The position numbers and the translations under genes were made by a program. Shown here piece after piece: positions 45,074 to 54,390 of a DNA stretch of 64,000 bases (positions are counted from its first letter, which is position 1; every line of letters starts with the position of its first letter). The notes under the pieces were generated by a model. The model was given only the letters and a program-made list of their open reading frames with translations. It did no database searches and was not told the DNA's origin. This DNA comes from Myxococcales bacterium (lineage in GTDB: Bacteria; Myxococcota; UBA727; JABDBI01). The DNA is taken from contig CP060221.1 of NCBI GenBank assembly GCA_023898405.1, positions 310,001 to 374,000 on the forward strand, read 5' to 3'.

Positions 45074-45213
45074 ATTTAGACTTCTCGTTTAGGGGGCACA
45101 ACAAATACCTCAACGTCCAGAAATAGGTAGCTTAGCGGACGCGGGTAAAGAAAAATTCTTTTTAAAATAGCAATACCTTGTTGAGTTTTTATTAATAGAC
45201 CCAAAGCGATACT

Positions 45214-45445
45214 TAAGAGGCTGTAAAAAAAGTCTTTTAGGATAAATAGGTTCCAAAAATAACGTCGAGAATTGAAAGTATGACATGAGATTTTTTCGAG
45301 GGGAAATACCATGTCACGCTTGTGTGAAACCTGCCTATCAGATGCAGCCTGGGAAGTAATAGAGCCTATTTCTCCTGCAGATTTAAAAAATGGCAGACTT
45401 CGATTCTATAGCGTGCGAATCATAAAGGAAAAAAACCAATAGTCG
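45214..45445 (+). mobile_element. IS5-type element remnant (5' end)
   Basis: Starts TAAGAGGCTGTAAAAAAAGTC, carries AACGTCGAGA and an ATG followed by LCETCLSDAAWEVIEPISPA and a LRFYSVR region, closely matching the relic at 34270-34735 in opposite orientation. It stops about 130 bp into the transposase. Confidence 0.8.
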
Positions 45446-45529
45446 CATTGGTCGCGATTATGCGTAAAATCATCGTCATCTTAAATGCGAGGATTAAAGA
45501 AAATTTTTTCCAAAATCATAGTTGATAAG

Positions 45530-45646
45530 GCTATTTTATGGGCTCTTGGGCCCACTCAAAAACCAGGTGCAAAGCCAATAACTATCTTGATTGGCGGCAT
45601 TTGAATAAGGCTATCGCTCGCTAAGCCTATCCTATACTGCACTACG
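45530..45646 (+). repeat. Dispersed intergenic repeat R1, copy d (partial)
   Basis: Carries GGCTCTTGGGCCC, CTCAAAAACCAGG, TATCTTGATTGGCGGCATTTG, AATAAGGCTATCGCTCGC and ends CTATACTGCACTACGG. From TATCTTGATTGG onward it is nearly identical to copy e, suggesting recent spread. Confidence 0.78.
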
Positions 45647-45701
45647 GATTTAAGCCCCTCTCTAGCTAAAAGCGCACTCGCAGAGTGCGACTAAATTTGT
45701 A

Positions 45702-48098
45702 TTAAATAAATGAAAATTCTTCACAATTTTCAATAGCGAAGGAAATATTTTTATAAAACGTTTCTTCATCCTCAACCTGAGGGAGAACTAGTTCATAAAA
45801 GCATGCACGAACCTGTGGAAACACCATTTCTTTATCTCGCGCAAGTTCAATAGAAAATGGTGTTCCGCTTAACTTCATGCTCTTGAAGCCCCCAATATAA
45901 AGACGCGCCGAACCAGTGCAGAATTGTAATAACTTTTTTCGAGTATCATTGTCGCTCCTGCGAACAAAGTTCCAAAACCACTGCACTTGCAAGGACCCCT
46001 CCACTCCATCTGATTCATACTCGGTATATTTTTTCCACTCATCAGCATCAATTGGCAACTCAGCAATAATATCTACAAGTTCCTTAGACGAAAATAAGTT
46101 GCTATTTAACTCTTTCAAATTGGTCTTTAAAAAGAATTTCGGAATCAGTGTATAAAACCCTTTTTTAAACGCCTTAATAAGCTCAAACCTGTTTCCTCCG
46201 CTCATCAAGAGTCTCGTGAGGTTCCTCTTATAAATTGGAAAGTTTTCTTTGGTAAGAAATTCCGCTGACTCAACCAGAACAACGTCTTTAATGCCGTTTT
46301 CGCCTCGACTGAGCTGAATGCGCCACTCAACTGGAATTTGCATTTCCTCAAGCTCTTCACTAGTAAGCTTCTCAAACTCAATCAACCGATTATAAACACT
46401 CTCATCAATGAAATCTTCTACAGAAAGCTTTTCTCCAGCAACGGATTTATATACATACGGAGCAAAAGGTAAGTGAGCAGGATGATAAAGAATTGCTAGA
46501 GCCGTAAAAACTCCTATGAGCTCTATTATTTCGGAGTCCTTGGAAATCTCTCCGTCACGGTGAGCAAACCCATAACTTGTTCCACCATCGGCGCTCAAAA
46601 AAATATCCTTTTCATTGTCAAAAATTAATTTGGCGCCTTTGTTTAAGTAATCTCTAAAAATCGCCGGTCCATAAGAATCCCCTTCTTCTGATTTGAATTC
46701 CAAGTACGGAAGTTTAAACTTATGCCACTTTTTTTCGCCGTTAAGATCTTTAACCAACTTTGCAGTCCTGAAAAGTTCTTCTCGAATTTTTTTTAGATCT
46801 TCTATGAACTCATTAAATGTTGGATTGGTGTGAACAACTATCTTAGTTACCTCCTCATCCTGCTCTTCTCGATCGATAATCGATGAAACCAACCACCACA
46901 TTTTCACCTCAAGCAGATTGAGATTCCTATACGTATTTTTTATTTCATCGTGAAAAGAATTTATATAATTCACAAGCAGTGCGCCGCAACCATATGTGTT
47001 TTTATGGCCAGCATAATCAATAACATCATTATACATACTATCTTTTACAAAAAGATCGGGTTGATGAACAAGAATAGCCTTAACACACTTCGTATGGCTC
47101 TTGCTAACCGCGAAATGAAGCGGCGTCATTCCTGACATATTTTGCCAATTAAGATTAACGCAGGTTTTATTTAATAGAAGGCGCAAAATTTTTGCATTCC
47201 CTCTAAATGCTGCAAAGTGCGCTGGAGTCATAAAAGACTCTTTTGTCAGCGGAGCAAAAAACTTTTCTTTGTTTGCTTCGCCTTTTTTTTCCATCTCAAC
47301 TTCTATTTGTTTTTCTATAAGTGAATAACTATTAACATCTCCATGAGCGGCTGCAACATGAATTGGCTGAACTTCATCCTTTCCTGCCTTAAGAAAAACA
47401 TTCGCTCCCGCCTCCAGCAAAATTCTGACGGCTTCCGAGTGACCTTCTCCAACAGCAATATGCAACGGCGAAAGACCCAATTCGGTGCTGTTAACAAATT
47501 TATGGAATGGGTTTCCTTCAGACATTAAGAATTTTAAGTGATCAAATTTTTTTTCATAAATTGCATACATAATCACCTTTGCATGGCGATCCCTAATTTG
47601 GTCTACCACCTTTTTCTCTTTAACAATTTCTATGAGTTTTTTTAATATATCCAAGTCTATTAATGCCAAATGAAATAATGAATTCCCATTTTTGGGAATA
47701 CAAAACATATCAGCACCTTCATCGGCCAATCGTGAAACTAACTCCATGTTTTTGGCTAATAACGCATATTGAATCGGTGTCCTTATAGTGTCTGACTTCT
47801 TCTCGTCTTCACTAATTTCTAGAAACTCCACATTGACTACTGACTCTCTTGCTTCACGGTCAAGGCCGTTTAGTAGGCTAAATATTTCTTGATTGATTGA
47901 TTGATTATTTTTAACTTTATCTTCGTCGCTGAGCTCTGTATTTTTTGCTACATTTAGATTTTCAAAAATGAGTCTTAAAAATTTCTCTGTATAAACAGAA
48001 ACATTGTCCACCATCTCGCCATTGTAATCTCCACTAAATGCTAGCTGAACCTGGAAAAAAGTTGAAAACAATAAAAAAGGAAAAATAATTCTTATCAT
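45702..48098 (-). CDS. Exported ankyrin-repeat HECT-type E3 ubiquitin ligase
   Basis: 798 residues. A Sec signal peptide (residues 1-22) is followed by about seven ankyrin repeats (105-385; e.g. LSPLHIAVGEGHSEAVRILL, MTPLHFAVSKSHTKCVKAIL). Residues 470-798 match a HECT domain. The N-lobe has LPFAPYVYKSVAG, SVEDF and FELIKAFKKGFYTLIP, then WKKYTEY and VQWFWNFV. The C-lobe has LLQFCTGSARLYIGGF, TPFSIEL and FPQVRACFYELVLP with the catalytic Cys766 (codon 45803-45801). The protein ends FSFI, so the -4 Phe needed by HECT ligases is kept. HECT enzymes take ubiquitin from a host E2 onto this Cys. Bacteria lack ubiquitin, so the target must be a eukaryotic host. Confidence 0.88.
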   Translation of the reverse strand: MIRIIFPFLLFSTFFQVQLAFSGDYNGEMVDNVSVYTEKFLRLIFENLNVAKNTELSDEDKVKNNQSINQEIFSLLNGLDREARESVVNVEFLEISEDEKKSDTIRTPIQYALLAKNMELVSRLADEGADMFCIPKNGNSLFHLALIDLDILKKLIEIVKEKKVVDQIRDRHAKVIMYAIYEKKFDHLKFLMSEGNPFHKFVNSTELGLSPLHIAVGEGHSEAVRILLEAGANVFLKAGKDEVQPIHVAAAHGDVNSYSLIEKQIEVEMEKKGEANKEKFFAPLTKESFMTPAHFAAFRGNAKILRLLLNKTCVNLNWQNMSGMTPLHFAVSKSHTKCVKAILVHQPDLFVKDSMYNDVIDYAGHKNTYGCGALLVNYINSFHDEIKNTYRNLNLLEVKMWWLVSSIIDREEQDEEVTKIVVHTNPTFNEFIEDLKKIREELFRTAKLVKDLNGEKKWHKFKLPYLEFKSEEGDSYGPAIFRDYLNKGAKLIFDNEKDIFLSADGGTSYGFAHRDGEISKDSEIIELIGVFTALAILYHPAHLPFAPYVYKSVAGEKLSVEDFIDESVYNRLIEFEKLTSEELEEMQIPVEWRIQLSRGENGIKDVVLVESAEFLTKENFPIYKRNLTRLLMSGGNRFELIKAFKKGFYTLIPKFFLKTNLKELNSNLFSSKELVDIIAELPIDADEWKKYTEYESDGVEGSLQVQWFWNFVRRSDNDTRKKLLQFCTGSARLYIGGFKSMKLSGTPFSIELARDKEMVFPQVRACFYELVLPQVEDEETFYKNISFAIENCEEFSFI

Positions 48099-48486
48099 GG
48101 TAATTGCTCATAAATAAAATTTAAAAAGTTTGAACTAAAATTGATGATCAGTGCAAATTATTAATGCGTAACCAAAAAATTTAATTGTTCATTAGATTAT
48201 CATAAAATTGTTTTTAATGCAGTAGACAAGCCATATTTTCCCACAACTTTTTCCTGCAACCAGGTGAGCTGGTGCAAAGTGATCTTACTTCGTTTTGAGA
48301 TGTAGTCTAACGCATGAATTATTTGGGAATAACGTTGTAAATATATGTAATAATCTACTTGTAAATATAGCAAATTTTGGATGATTAAAATATCTAAGAA
48401 GACTCAATGAACGCATATGGGAATTGGAAGCCATTTGTGGTAGTTGCTACAGAGCGGTTAGATGGATGTAGTTCATCCATCAAAGA
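48099..48486. other. Gene-free spacer upstream of the HECT gene
   Basis: 388 bp between the HECT gene and sdhB. It should contain the promoter of the HECT gene. AT-rich, with no ORF, repeat copy or RNA gene recognised. Confidence 0.4.
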
Positions 48487-49239
48487 TTATTTGCCGCTTA
48501 CCATAGCTTTCATAAGCTCTTGATTCAGTTTACCTATGACTTCTGTATTGATTTCTTTTGGACAGACGGCTTCGCATTCAAGCGTATTGGTACATGAACC
48601 AAATTGTTCTTGCTCCATAGTCATAATCATATTTTCAACACGATCCTTGCGTTCGGGATGTCCCTGGGGCAAATGAGCTAGGTGGCTTACTTTGGCACTC
48701 ACAAATAACATGGCTGAAGCATTTTTGCATGCAGCGACACAGGCACCGCAACCTATGCATGCCGCTGCATCAAATGCTTTTTCTGCTATTTTTTGACTAA
48801 CAAGGATACTATTAGCGTCTTGAGCACCACCAGTATTGGCTGATATAAAACCACCCGCCTGAATAATGCGATCAAAAGCACTGCGCTCAACAACAAGATC
48901 TTTTACGGTAGGAAATGCTTGAGCACGAAATGGCTCAACTGTAATTGTGTCGCCGGCTTTAAATGAGCGCATATGTAGTTGGCATGTTGTAGTACCCGGA
49001 CTTGGACCATGAGGTATACCGTTAATGACCAAAGAACATGCTCCGCAAATACCTTCTCGGCAATCGGACTCAAAAGCAACGGGCTCTTTTCCTTCGCTAA
49101 TCAGTGTTTCGTTTACGCCATCAAGCATTTCTAAAAATGACATATCAGGAGATACTTCTGCTTCAAGTGTAACAAACTCACCTTTGTCATTTTTTGAGGC
49201 CTGGCGCCAAATTTTAAGGGTAACGTTAAAACTTTTCAT
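48487..49239 (-). CDS. sdhB: Succinate dehydrogenase / fumarate reductase iron-sulfur subunit
   Basis: 250 residues. SdhB passes electrons from the flavoprotein through three Fe-S centres. The plant-type ferredoxin motif is ESDCREGICGACSLVING with a later Cys in GTTTCQLHM. The C-terminal ferredoxin domain has CIGCGACVAACKN and CTNTLECEAVCP. The order and spacing match the type-B enzymes of delta-proteobacteria, Bacteroidota and Chlamydiae. Its ATG overlaps the stop of the sdhA remnant as ATGA. Since sdhA is decapitated here, the gene may be non-functional or serve with a second SdhA. Confidence 0.92.
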   Translation of the reverse strand: MKSFNVTLKIWRQASKNDKGEFVTLEAEVSPDMSFLEMLDGVNETLISEGKEPVAFESDCREGICGACSLVINGIPHGPSPGTTTCQLHMRSFKAGDTITVEPFRAQAFPTVKDLVVERSAFDRIIQAGGFISANTGGAQDANSILVSQKIAEKAFDAAACIGCGACVAACKNASAMLFVSAKVSHLAHLPQGHPERKDRVENMIMTMEQEQFGSCTNTLECEAVCPKEINTEVIGKLNQELMKAMVSGK

Positions 49240-49877
49240 TTGTAGCTCCTTTGTTGAAGCTCTATGCTCGTAAAATTAAGAGGTTCTTTATAAAGTTCTG
49301 GTTGTTGTCCGTCGCCTTTATACGCCCATGCGGCAACATGGCAAAAATCTTGATCATTGCGCAGTACTTCACCATCAGGTGTTTGATATTCCTCGCGAAA
49401 ATGTCCACCACATGATTCTTTACGTGTCAGTGCGTCATGGCACATAACTTCTGCAAATTCGAGAAAATCTGCAACACGAAGCGCTTTTTTTAATCCAGCT
49501 TCATTACGACCCATGCCACAGTAATCCCAAATAATTTTTCCTAATCGCCGATGAAAACTATCTGGAGAATGAGTACCTTTGATAGAAAATAATTGTGCGA
49601 TGCGTGCTTCTGTTGCTTGTTGAGTTTCTCGAGCTTTAGGACCTTGGGGATCATCCTTTACTGGACGCACTTCGTTTAAGTAGCGGCAAATGGTATAAGG
49701 TAGCACAAAATAGCCATCAGCAAGGCCTTGCATAAGCGCGCTGGCTCCAAGGCGATTCGCACCGTGGTCACTAAAGTTTGCTTCCTCGAGCACAAAAAGA
49801 CCTGGAATCGTGCTCATAAGTTCATAATCTACCCACGCTTTTTTTGTTGTGATAATTTGCCGCGCGAAGCGCGCCAT
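49236..49877 (-). pseudogene. sdhA: Succinate dehydrogenase flavoprotein subunit, C-terminal remnant
   Basis: 213 codons. From WVDYELMSTIPGLFVLEEAN (about codon 15) on, it matches the last third of SdhA: FSDHGANRLGASALMQGLADGYFVLP, then the helical domain with WDYCGMGRNEAGLKKAL and CHDALTRKESCGGHFREEYQ. SdhA is normally about 640 residues. The FAD-binding N-terminal two thirds are missing upstream of 49877. The first 14 codons are not SdhA-like. The break is sharp, as from a deletion or insertion-mediated rearrangement. No sdhC is present. Confidence 0.88.
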
Positions 49878-50034
49878 CTATGTCAGCTAACATCACCTAC
49901 GTAAGTAGTTCATATTGATGGCTTTTAATTATCCTGATACACGCCCTAGCCAAGTTCGTTGGAAAATTTTTGCACGCCATTTTTTGGCGCGCCTCCACGT
50001 TTAGCTTTGTTGCCCATAAAACGAAGAGAGAAAA

Positions 50035-51465
50035 ATGAGAAAATTATTTTTGTTCGCAGCGATGTTGTTTGTGCTGCCGTGTCTAGGTCAAAACAGTTTG
50101 TCCGAAGCTCTCCTAGGTAATGAAACTTTTAAGAGCGGTGGATATTACGAACGTGTTACTTGTATAAATTTTGCCTTAGGTTCCGTTAACACTGTTACTT
50201 GGAAAGATGTTCATTTGATTTTGAAAGAAATTGATTCTGCGTCTGATCGAAGGAGGGTCCTGACTTTACTCATCGAGTCGAAAAAAATAGATGAATCTAA
50301 TGACTCAGACCATCTCTATCTCATCGTTGAATTAGAAACCCATGCGTATGATGCGAAATCGTCGTTAGAAATAATAGATAAATTTGTAAAGAATCTTCGA
50401 AGTCATCAACTTGAAATCATTGTCCAAGCAACTAAAGATGGGGAAGTTTCGGGAAAATATGCAAAAAGATTGAGCGAAAAATTGGAATTTGAACAACTGC
50501 TCTATCTGTTAAAACTATTTGAATCCCAACGTAATGCAAGATTGTTTGCCCAATCGGTTTTAAGTGAAGAGAGCTTCGGCCAACTGAGATGGGAACACAT
50601 AAGAATTATTTGTGAGAATTTTAAAGACCGTAGTTACCGTTCAGAAATCCTGGCTTACCTAAAGGAAAAACGCGTTAAAATAGATTCGTCTTCAAATGAT
50701 GTTTGCTCGTCATTGTTGAGTATTAATCAAATGGTTGAGATTGAGGTTTCAAGCCTTTTTAACTTCATTCCTGAAGAACAAAAATTTAGTTTTCATAGAG
50801 AAGAAATGACGCAAATAATTTCGGCTTTAAAAAGCGAAGGAGGAATGTACCGAGAAAAATTTTTGCGATGTTGCGAGAAATTCAATATCGACCCTCAAGA
50901 GGCAGCTGAAGAGAGCAAGACTTGGCCAAAAAAGTCCGAGGTGCCTGAAAGAAGTATACGGAGCTTAGACTTTCTTAGTGAGAGTGATAGAGCAAAGTTG
51001 TTAGATGCTCATAGGCGAGACTTGGCCGCTGCTGTATACAAAAAGGCAAATGCGATTGTTAATGGTAAAAGATTATGGGTTGAAGATGATGAGGTTATAA
51101 CAGTTGAGAATTCGCGTGCATCCGGAAGGTTCGTGACTATTGGCAGATACAGCGGAAAAATTTTTGCGTTTTATACCTATAGCGGCGATGAATACCATTT
51201 GAAAAAAGGCGAATCCCGCAAAATAAGTAATGCATTAGTAACTAATGAGGACCATGAGGAAGTAGTAGTAAATGGATTCGCTCAAAGGCTGGTAGCACCA
51301 TACCCCTTAACACTCGGTAACGGATCGGTTCTCATACGAGATAAAGAGGGTGTTATACATGTATACCCGCGAGAACATAGTACTCACAATTGCCTTTATC
51401 CTAGTGAGCGCCTTTCTATGGGGTCGGCAGGTATTTGGGACGTTAGAGTCGGCAATATTAGATAA
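50035..51465 (+). CDS. Hypothetical exported protein with helical repeats
   Basis: 476 residues. Signal peptide MRKLFLFAAMLFVLPCLGQ. Residues 40-260 contain repeated helical units built around VTWKDVHLILKEIDSASDRR, LRSHQLEIIVQAT and LRWEHIRIICENFKDRSYR, reminiscent of DUF4476-like or HEAT-like helical arrays. The C-terminal 150 residues are beta-rich (RFVTIGRYSGKIFAFYTYSG, GNGSVLIRDKEGVIHVYP). No enzyme motif is evident. ATG 50035 follows GAGAGAAA. Export and repeats suggest a binding role. Confidence 0.55.
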   Translation: MRKLFLFAAMLFVLPCLGQNSLSEALLGNETFKSGGYYERVTCINFALGSVNTVTWKDVHLILKEIDSASDRRRVLTLLIESKKIDESNDSDHLYLIVELETHAYDAKSSLEIIDKFVKNLRSHQLEIIVQATKDGEVSGKYAKRLSEKLEFEQLLYLLKLFESQRNARLFAQSVLSEESFGQLRWEHIRIICENFKDRSYRSEILAYLKEKRVKIDSSSNDVCSSLLSINQMVEIEVSSLFNFIPEEQKFSFHREEMTQIISALKSEGGMYREKFLRCCEKFNIDPQEAAEESKTWPKKSEVPERSIRSLDFLSESDRAKLLDAHRRDLAAAVYKKANAIVNGKRLWVEDDEVITVENSRASGRFVTIGRYSGKIFAFYTYSGDEYHLKKGESRKISNALVTNEDHEEVVVNGFAQRLVAPYPLTLGNGSVLIRDKEGVIHVYPREHSTHNCLYPSERLSMGSAGIWDVRVGNIR

Positions 51466-51590
51466 ATTCCGCCGCAGGTTACGCAGATAAGTTAAAAAAG
51501 TACGCAACACAAACATCTCTTAACTTTACAAAACTTTTCCACACGAACGGTTTAATGCATGTGCCCATGAGGCACATGCTTAGCTCAGGC

Positions 51591-51811
51591 TATAGAGTAT
51601 AGGTAATAAAAAAGCCTTTTTTTGAAAATACCAACCTGCCCTTCCCTAACATTTGGACCCAAAACAGCATTACTAATCTTAAGAGTTTTCATAATTTCTT
51701 TTATGGGTTCTTGGGCCTGCTCAAAAACCAGGTTCAAAGCCAAAAACTATCTTGATTGGCGGCATTTGAATAAGGCTATCGCTCGCTAAGCCTATCCTAT
51801 ACTGCACTACG
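51591..51811 (+). repeat. Dispersed intergenic repeat R1, copy e (nearly full length)
   Basis: Starts CTATAGAGTATAGGTAATA, has AAAGCCTTTTTTTGAAAATA, CCCTTCCCTAACATTTGGACC, GGGTTCTTGGGCC, CTCAAAAACCAGG and TATCTTGATTGGCGGCATTTG, and ends ATACTGCACTAC. It is the best reference copy for the family. Confidence 0.8.
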
Positions 51812-51828
51812 ATTGAGGTATAAAAGGC

Positions 51829-52480
51829 TTAATCTACAAATTCAATCTGGGATATGTCATCCACAAGATTTATGCCATCGTTTTCATAAACAATCGAATA
51901 CATCGATGGCTCTTCTCTATCAGGCGGAGCGGTGCCCATCTTAAGCGATCGCAAAATATCTTTGATCGCTTGTGGTTCGGTTACCAATGAGATCAGTTGC
52001 ATTTTAGAATGACATCGAGGGCAAAACAGTACGTCTATGTCGAACACCCTGGCCATCAATTGGGCAAAATTTGGACGGCCGGGCTTTTTGGAATCGTGGC
52101 CTTGATGGGAAACAAAACCTGAAATTATTTCTTCTCTCAATTCCGCGTTTGGGGCAAAAAAACCGTGGTATCTGATTAAATTCTTGCGCGGATAGGGAAT
52201 GAGTGCCACCAAACGTTCTATTAGCTCAAACGGCGTTAATAAAATGGTCGTCGTTCCATTACGCCATGGGCTTTTGAGCGTCAGCAACAGATTTTGCCCA
52301 TCGGGGGCTACTTTTAGCCGCTCAGATAATAAGGGAGGACGACCCATATACCTAGCCCTACCCTATCAGTGGCCTCTATTGCTACCGATGCATGGAGATT
52401 GAAACCCATCACTGTGCGATCAGGAGTTTCTTCTTTGATTTGCTCAGAAGCAATTAATCTTAAAAGTGGTTTACCTGATT
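51829..52480 (-). pseudogene. IS91-type (Y2) transposase, C-terminal remnant
   Basis: The intact frame 51829-52347 reads MGRPPLLSERL, SPWRNGTTTILLTPFELIER, LVALIPYPRKNLIRYHGFFA and, near the end, the zinc-ribbon-like LFCPRCHSKMQLI. This is the C-terminal region of IS91/ISCR-type transposases. Upstream, in another frame (about 52350-52480), GFNLHASVAIEATDRVGL continues the homology, so a frameshift or small deletion breaks it. The Tyr-containing catalytic region is absent. Confidence 0.8.
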
Positions 52481-52699
52481 GTTCACCAAGAGCACTCAGG
52501 TAGCGAATATCTGTATGAATGTAACTGCACCAGGATAGTAGTCTTGGGCTCTAAGCGCTTTACCGCCGCATCTTTTGCTTTTTTTACGCAGATAGGAAAA
52601 CAACACGCTCATAAATATTCTAAATACAAAAAACAAGAGACTCAAAAGCACCGAGCCCCCTGCTCTCAATGATCATTTATCAAGTTGTGTACGCTGATT

Positions 52700-53326
52700 T
52701 TATAGATTGGCAGCTTCGTACAATTTCTGTGCGTCCCTCTTAATTTTATCGATAACGGTTCTCAGAATAAAGTTGGCAAGATATATTGCCTCTCTCGCAT
52801 CCTCAGATGATAAAATCACTGTTTTACTTTTTAAATTTTCAAACGAGTTTGAAAGCTCTGATCTAGTTGCATCGAGTTTGGCTATTTTAGTTGAAATGCA
52901 GGTCTTACTTAACTTTGATGAATCTACCTGTTCATCAAAGCTGGTAACTTCATTGCTTAAGAAATTAAGACCAGAATCCCTTTTACTATTATTCTTAACG
53001 GCATTTTTAATGCAATTATAATAGACATCATTCAAGGTATTAATAACACTATTAGTGGCAGCAAAAACAGGATCCAAGTAATTCTCCATAGGAGTGGTAA
53101 GAGGAACTATTTTGCGATTTTCTATCACAAATTCCTTAGTCCCAGCCAAAGCCTGCCTCCATTTGCCTTCATCTTCAGAGGAGATTCTTGCCACCATAAG
53201 ATTTTCTTTGGAAAATGTTGCCGTATTAGCAGAGTTCAAAACCTGTTTTATCTCGTTCAGGCTTCTGCCAGCAAAAGTATTAAAAGAAACTAGAAGCATA
53301 AGAAACGCACCACATAAAATTCTCAT
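52700..53326 (-). CDS. Hypothetical exported protein
   Basis: 208 residues with a signal peptide (MRILCGAFLMLLVSFNTFAG). The body is helical (RSLNEIKQVLNSANTATF, ISTKIAKLDATRSELSNSF) with two Cys. No family recognised. It resembles the gene at 60669-61391 in layout (signal, short Asn-rich helices, no enzyme motif), but no sequence repeat between them is obvious. Confidence 0.6.
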   Translation of the reverse strand: MRILCGAFLMLLVSFNTFAGRSLNEIKQVLNSANTATFSKENLMVARISSEDEGKWRQALAGTKEFVIENRKIVPLTTPMENYLDPVFAATNSVINTLNDVYYNCIKNAVKNNSKRDSGLNFLSNEVTSFDEQVDSSKLSKTCISTKIAKLDATRSELSNSFENLKSKTVILSSEDAREAIYLANFILRTVIDKIKRDAQKLYEAANL

Positions 53327-53732
53327 AATAAATTCCTCCAGACTTTATAAACACGCAATTAATTACGCAATTACACACATAAACTAGCACTCAAATTAAG
53401 CACTTTCGCATATATAACAAACAAACAAATCAATAACATTAAAAACATTGTTATTAACACATAAATAAACCGAAAAAGGCCATCAATTAGGGGATGACAA
53501 GGATAATGGTCAAAATGACATGTGATAGTGAACAAAAATGCTTTCTCAGCTTAGAGAAAAATTATTTTCAAGACAGTCTCTAAAACTTGGCCATCAGATA
53601 AGGCCATTTAGTCTCACCCATCTTTATGGGAAAGTCTCCTTTTTTTGATGGAAAGAATATTTGGACAGGTCTCGCTCAATCGAGCGTGCTCGTCTACACG
53701 AGTGATCATCATCAAAAAGTAGGGAGTAAAAC
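53327..53732. other. Gene-free AT-rich spacer between divergent genes
   Basis: 406 bp, containing the promoters of the divergent secreted-protein genes on both sides. AT-rich to 53460. No RNA gene or repeat copy recognised. Confidence 0.4.
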
Positions 53733-54341
53733 ATGAAGGCATTGTTTTCTAACTATCCGATATTTCTCATATTTATTTTATCTACCCATGCTCTTTATGG
53801 AGGACAGTCTGCTAAAACAACCTATACCTCTGTTCCTAAAGAGGGGGGACTTGGGGATGAAATATCAAAAATTGATCAGCTAATAACTAGAGAGCTTACA
53901 GCAGAAAAAATTAATCCCTATACATTTGGGGCAATTCTCAAGCTACATTCAAAACTATCTCAATCTTATCACGATGCAAAATGCGTTGAGGGAAGAACAA
54001 AATCCCATTTTTATACCCACCCTTCAGACCTTTCCCTCTACAGGCCAGATTTTATGGATTGTAGCCGTGATGGTTCGTTTAGTGGGCGCTTTAGTAAGAC
54101 ATTTTGCAGCAGAAAAGACGATCAAGAATGCTGTTATTGGACTGCTCTTATACCTTGCACTCTCGCTCAGTGCGTACTGGGCTGTTTGGTTCCATGGGGT
54201 TATGACAAACATTGCTGCCTTGAATACCATCCACAAGAACCTCAATTCCAAGAAAATAAAGCTCGGGAATATCTTGAGGCTCTATCAGCAATTTATGATT
54301 CAGAAAATAAAAAAGCTCAGGATACTGAGCTTGAGAAATAA
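53733..54341 (+). CDS. Hypothetical exported Cys-rich protein
   Basis: 202 residues. A GGGAG precedes ATG 53733. The signal peptide reads YPIFLIFILSTHALYGG. Cysteines cluster in residues 110-165 (CSRDG, CSRKDDQECCYW, PCTLAQCVLGCLVP, KHCCLEYH), around a hydrophobic patch that could insert into a membrane. A +1-frame ORF (53926-54618) lies over its second half but has no signal and runs into the antisense of the next gene. No family recognised. Confidence 0.6.
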   Translation: MKALFSNYPIFLIFILSTHALYGGQSAKTTYTSVPKEGGLGDEISKIDQLITRELTAEKINPYTFGAILKLHSKLSQSYHDAKCVEGRTKSHFYTHPSDLSLYRPDFMDCSRDGSFSGRFSKTFCSRKDDQECCYWTALIPCTLAQCVLGCLVPWGYDKHCCLEYHPQEPQFQENKAREYLEALSAIYDSENKKAQDTELEK

Positions 54342-54390
54342 AATTTTAGTCCGAAAATTTTACGAGCTTGACTCAAAAGACAAAATTTTC

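Noticed and set aside
49236..49877. Intact short SdhA-like protein
   Set aside because: FAD-binding domain is absent and first codons are unrelated, so it is a remnant.
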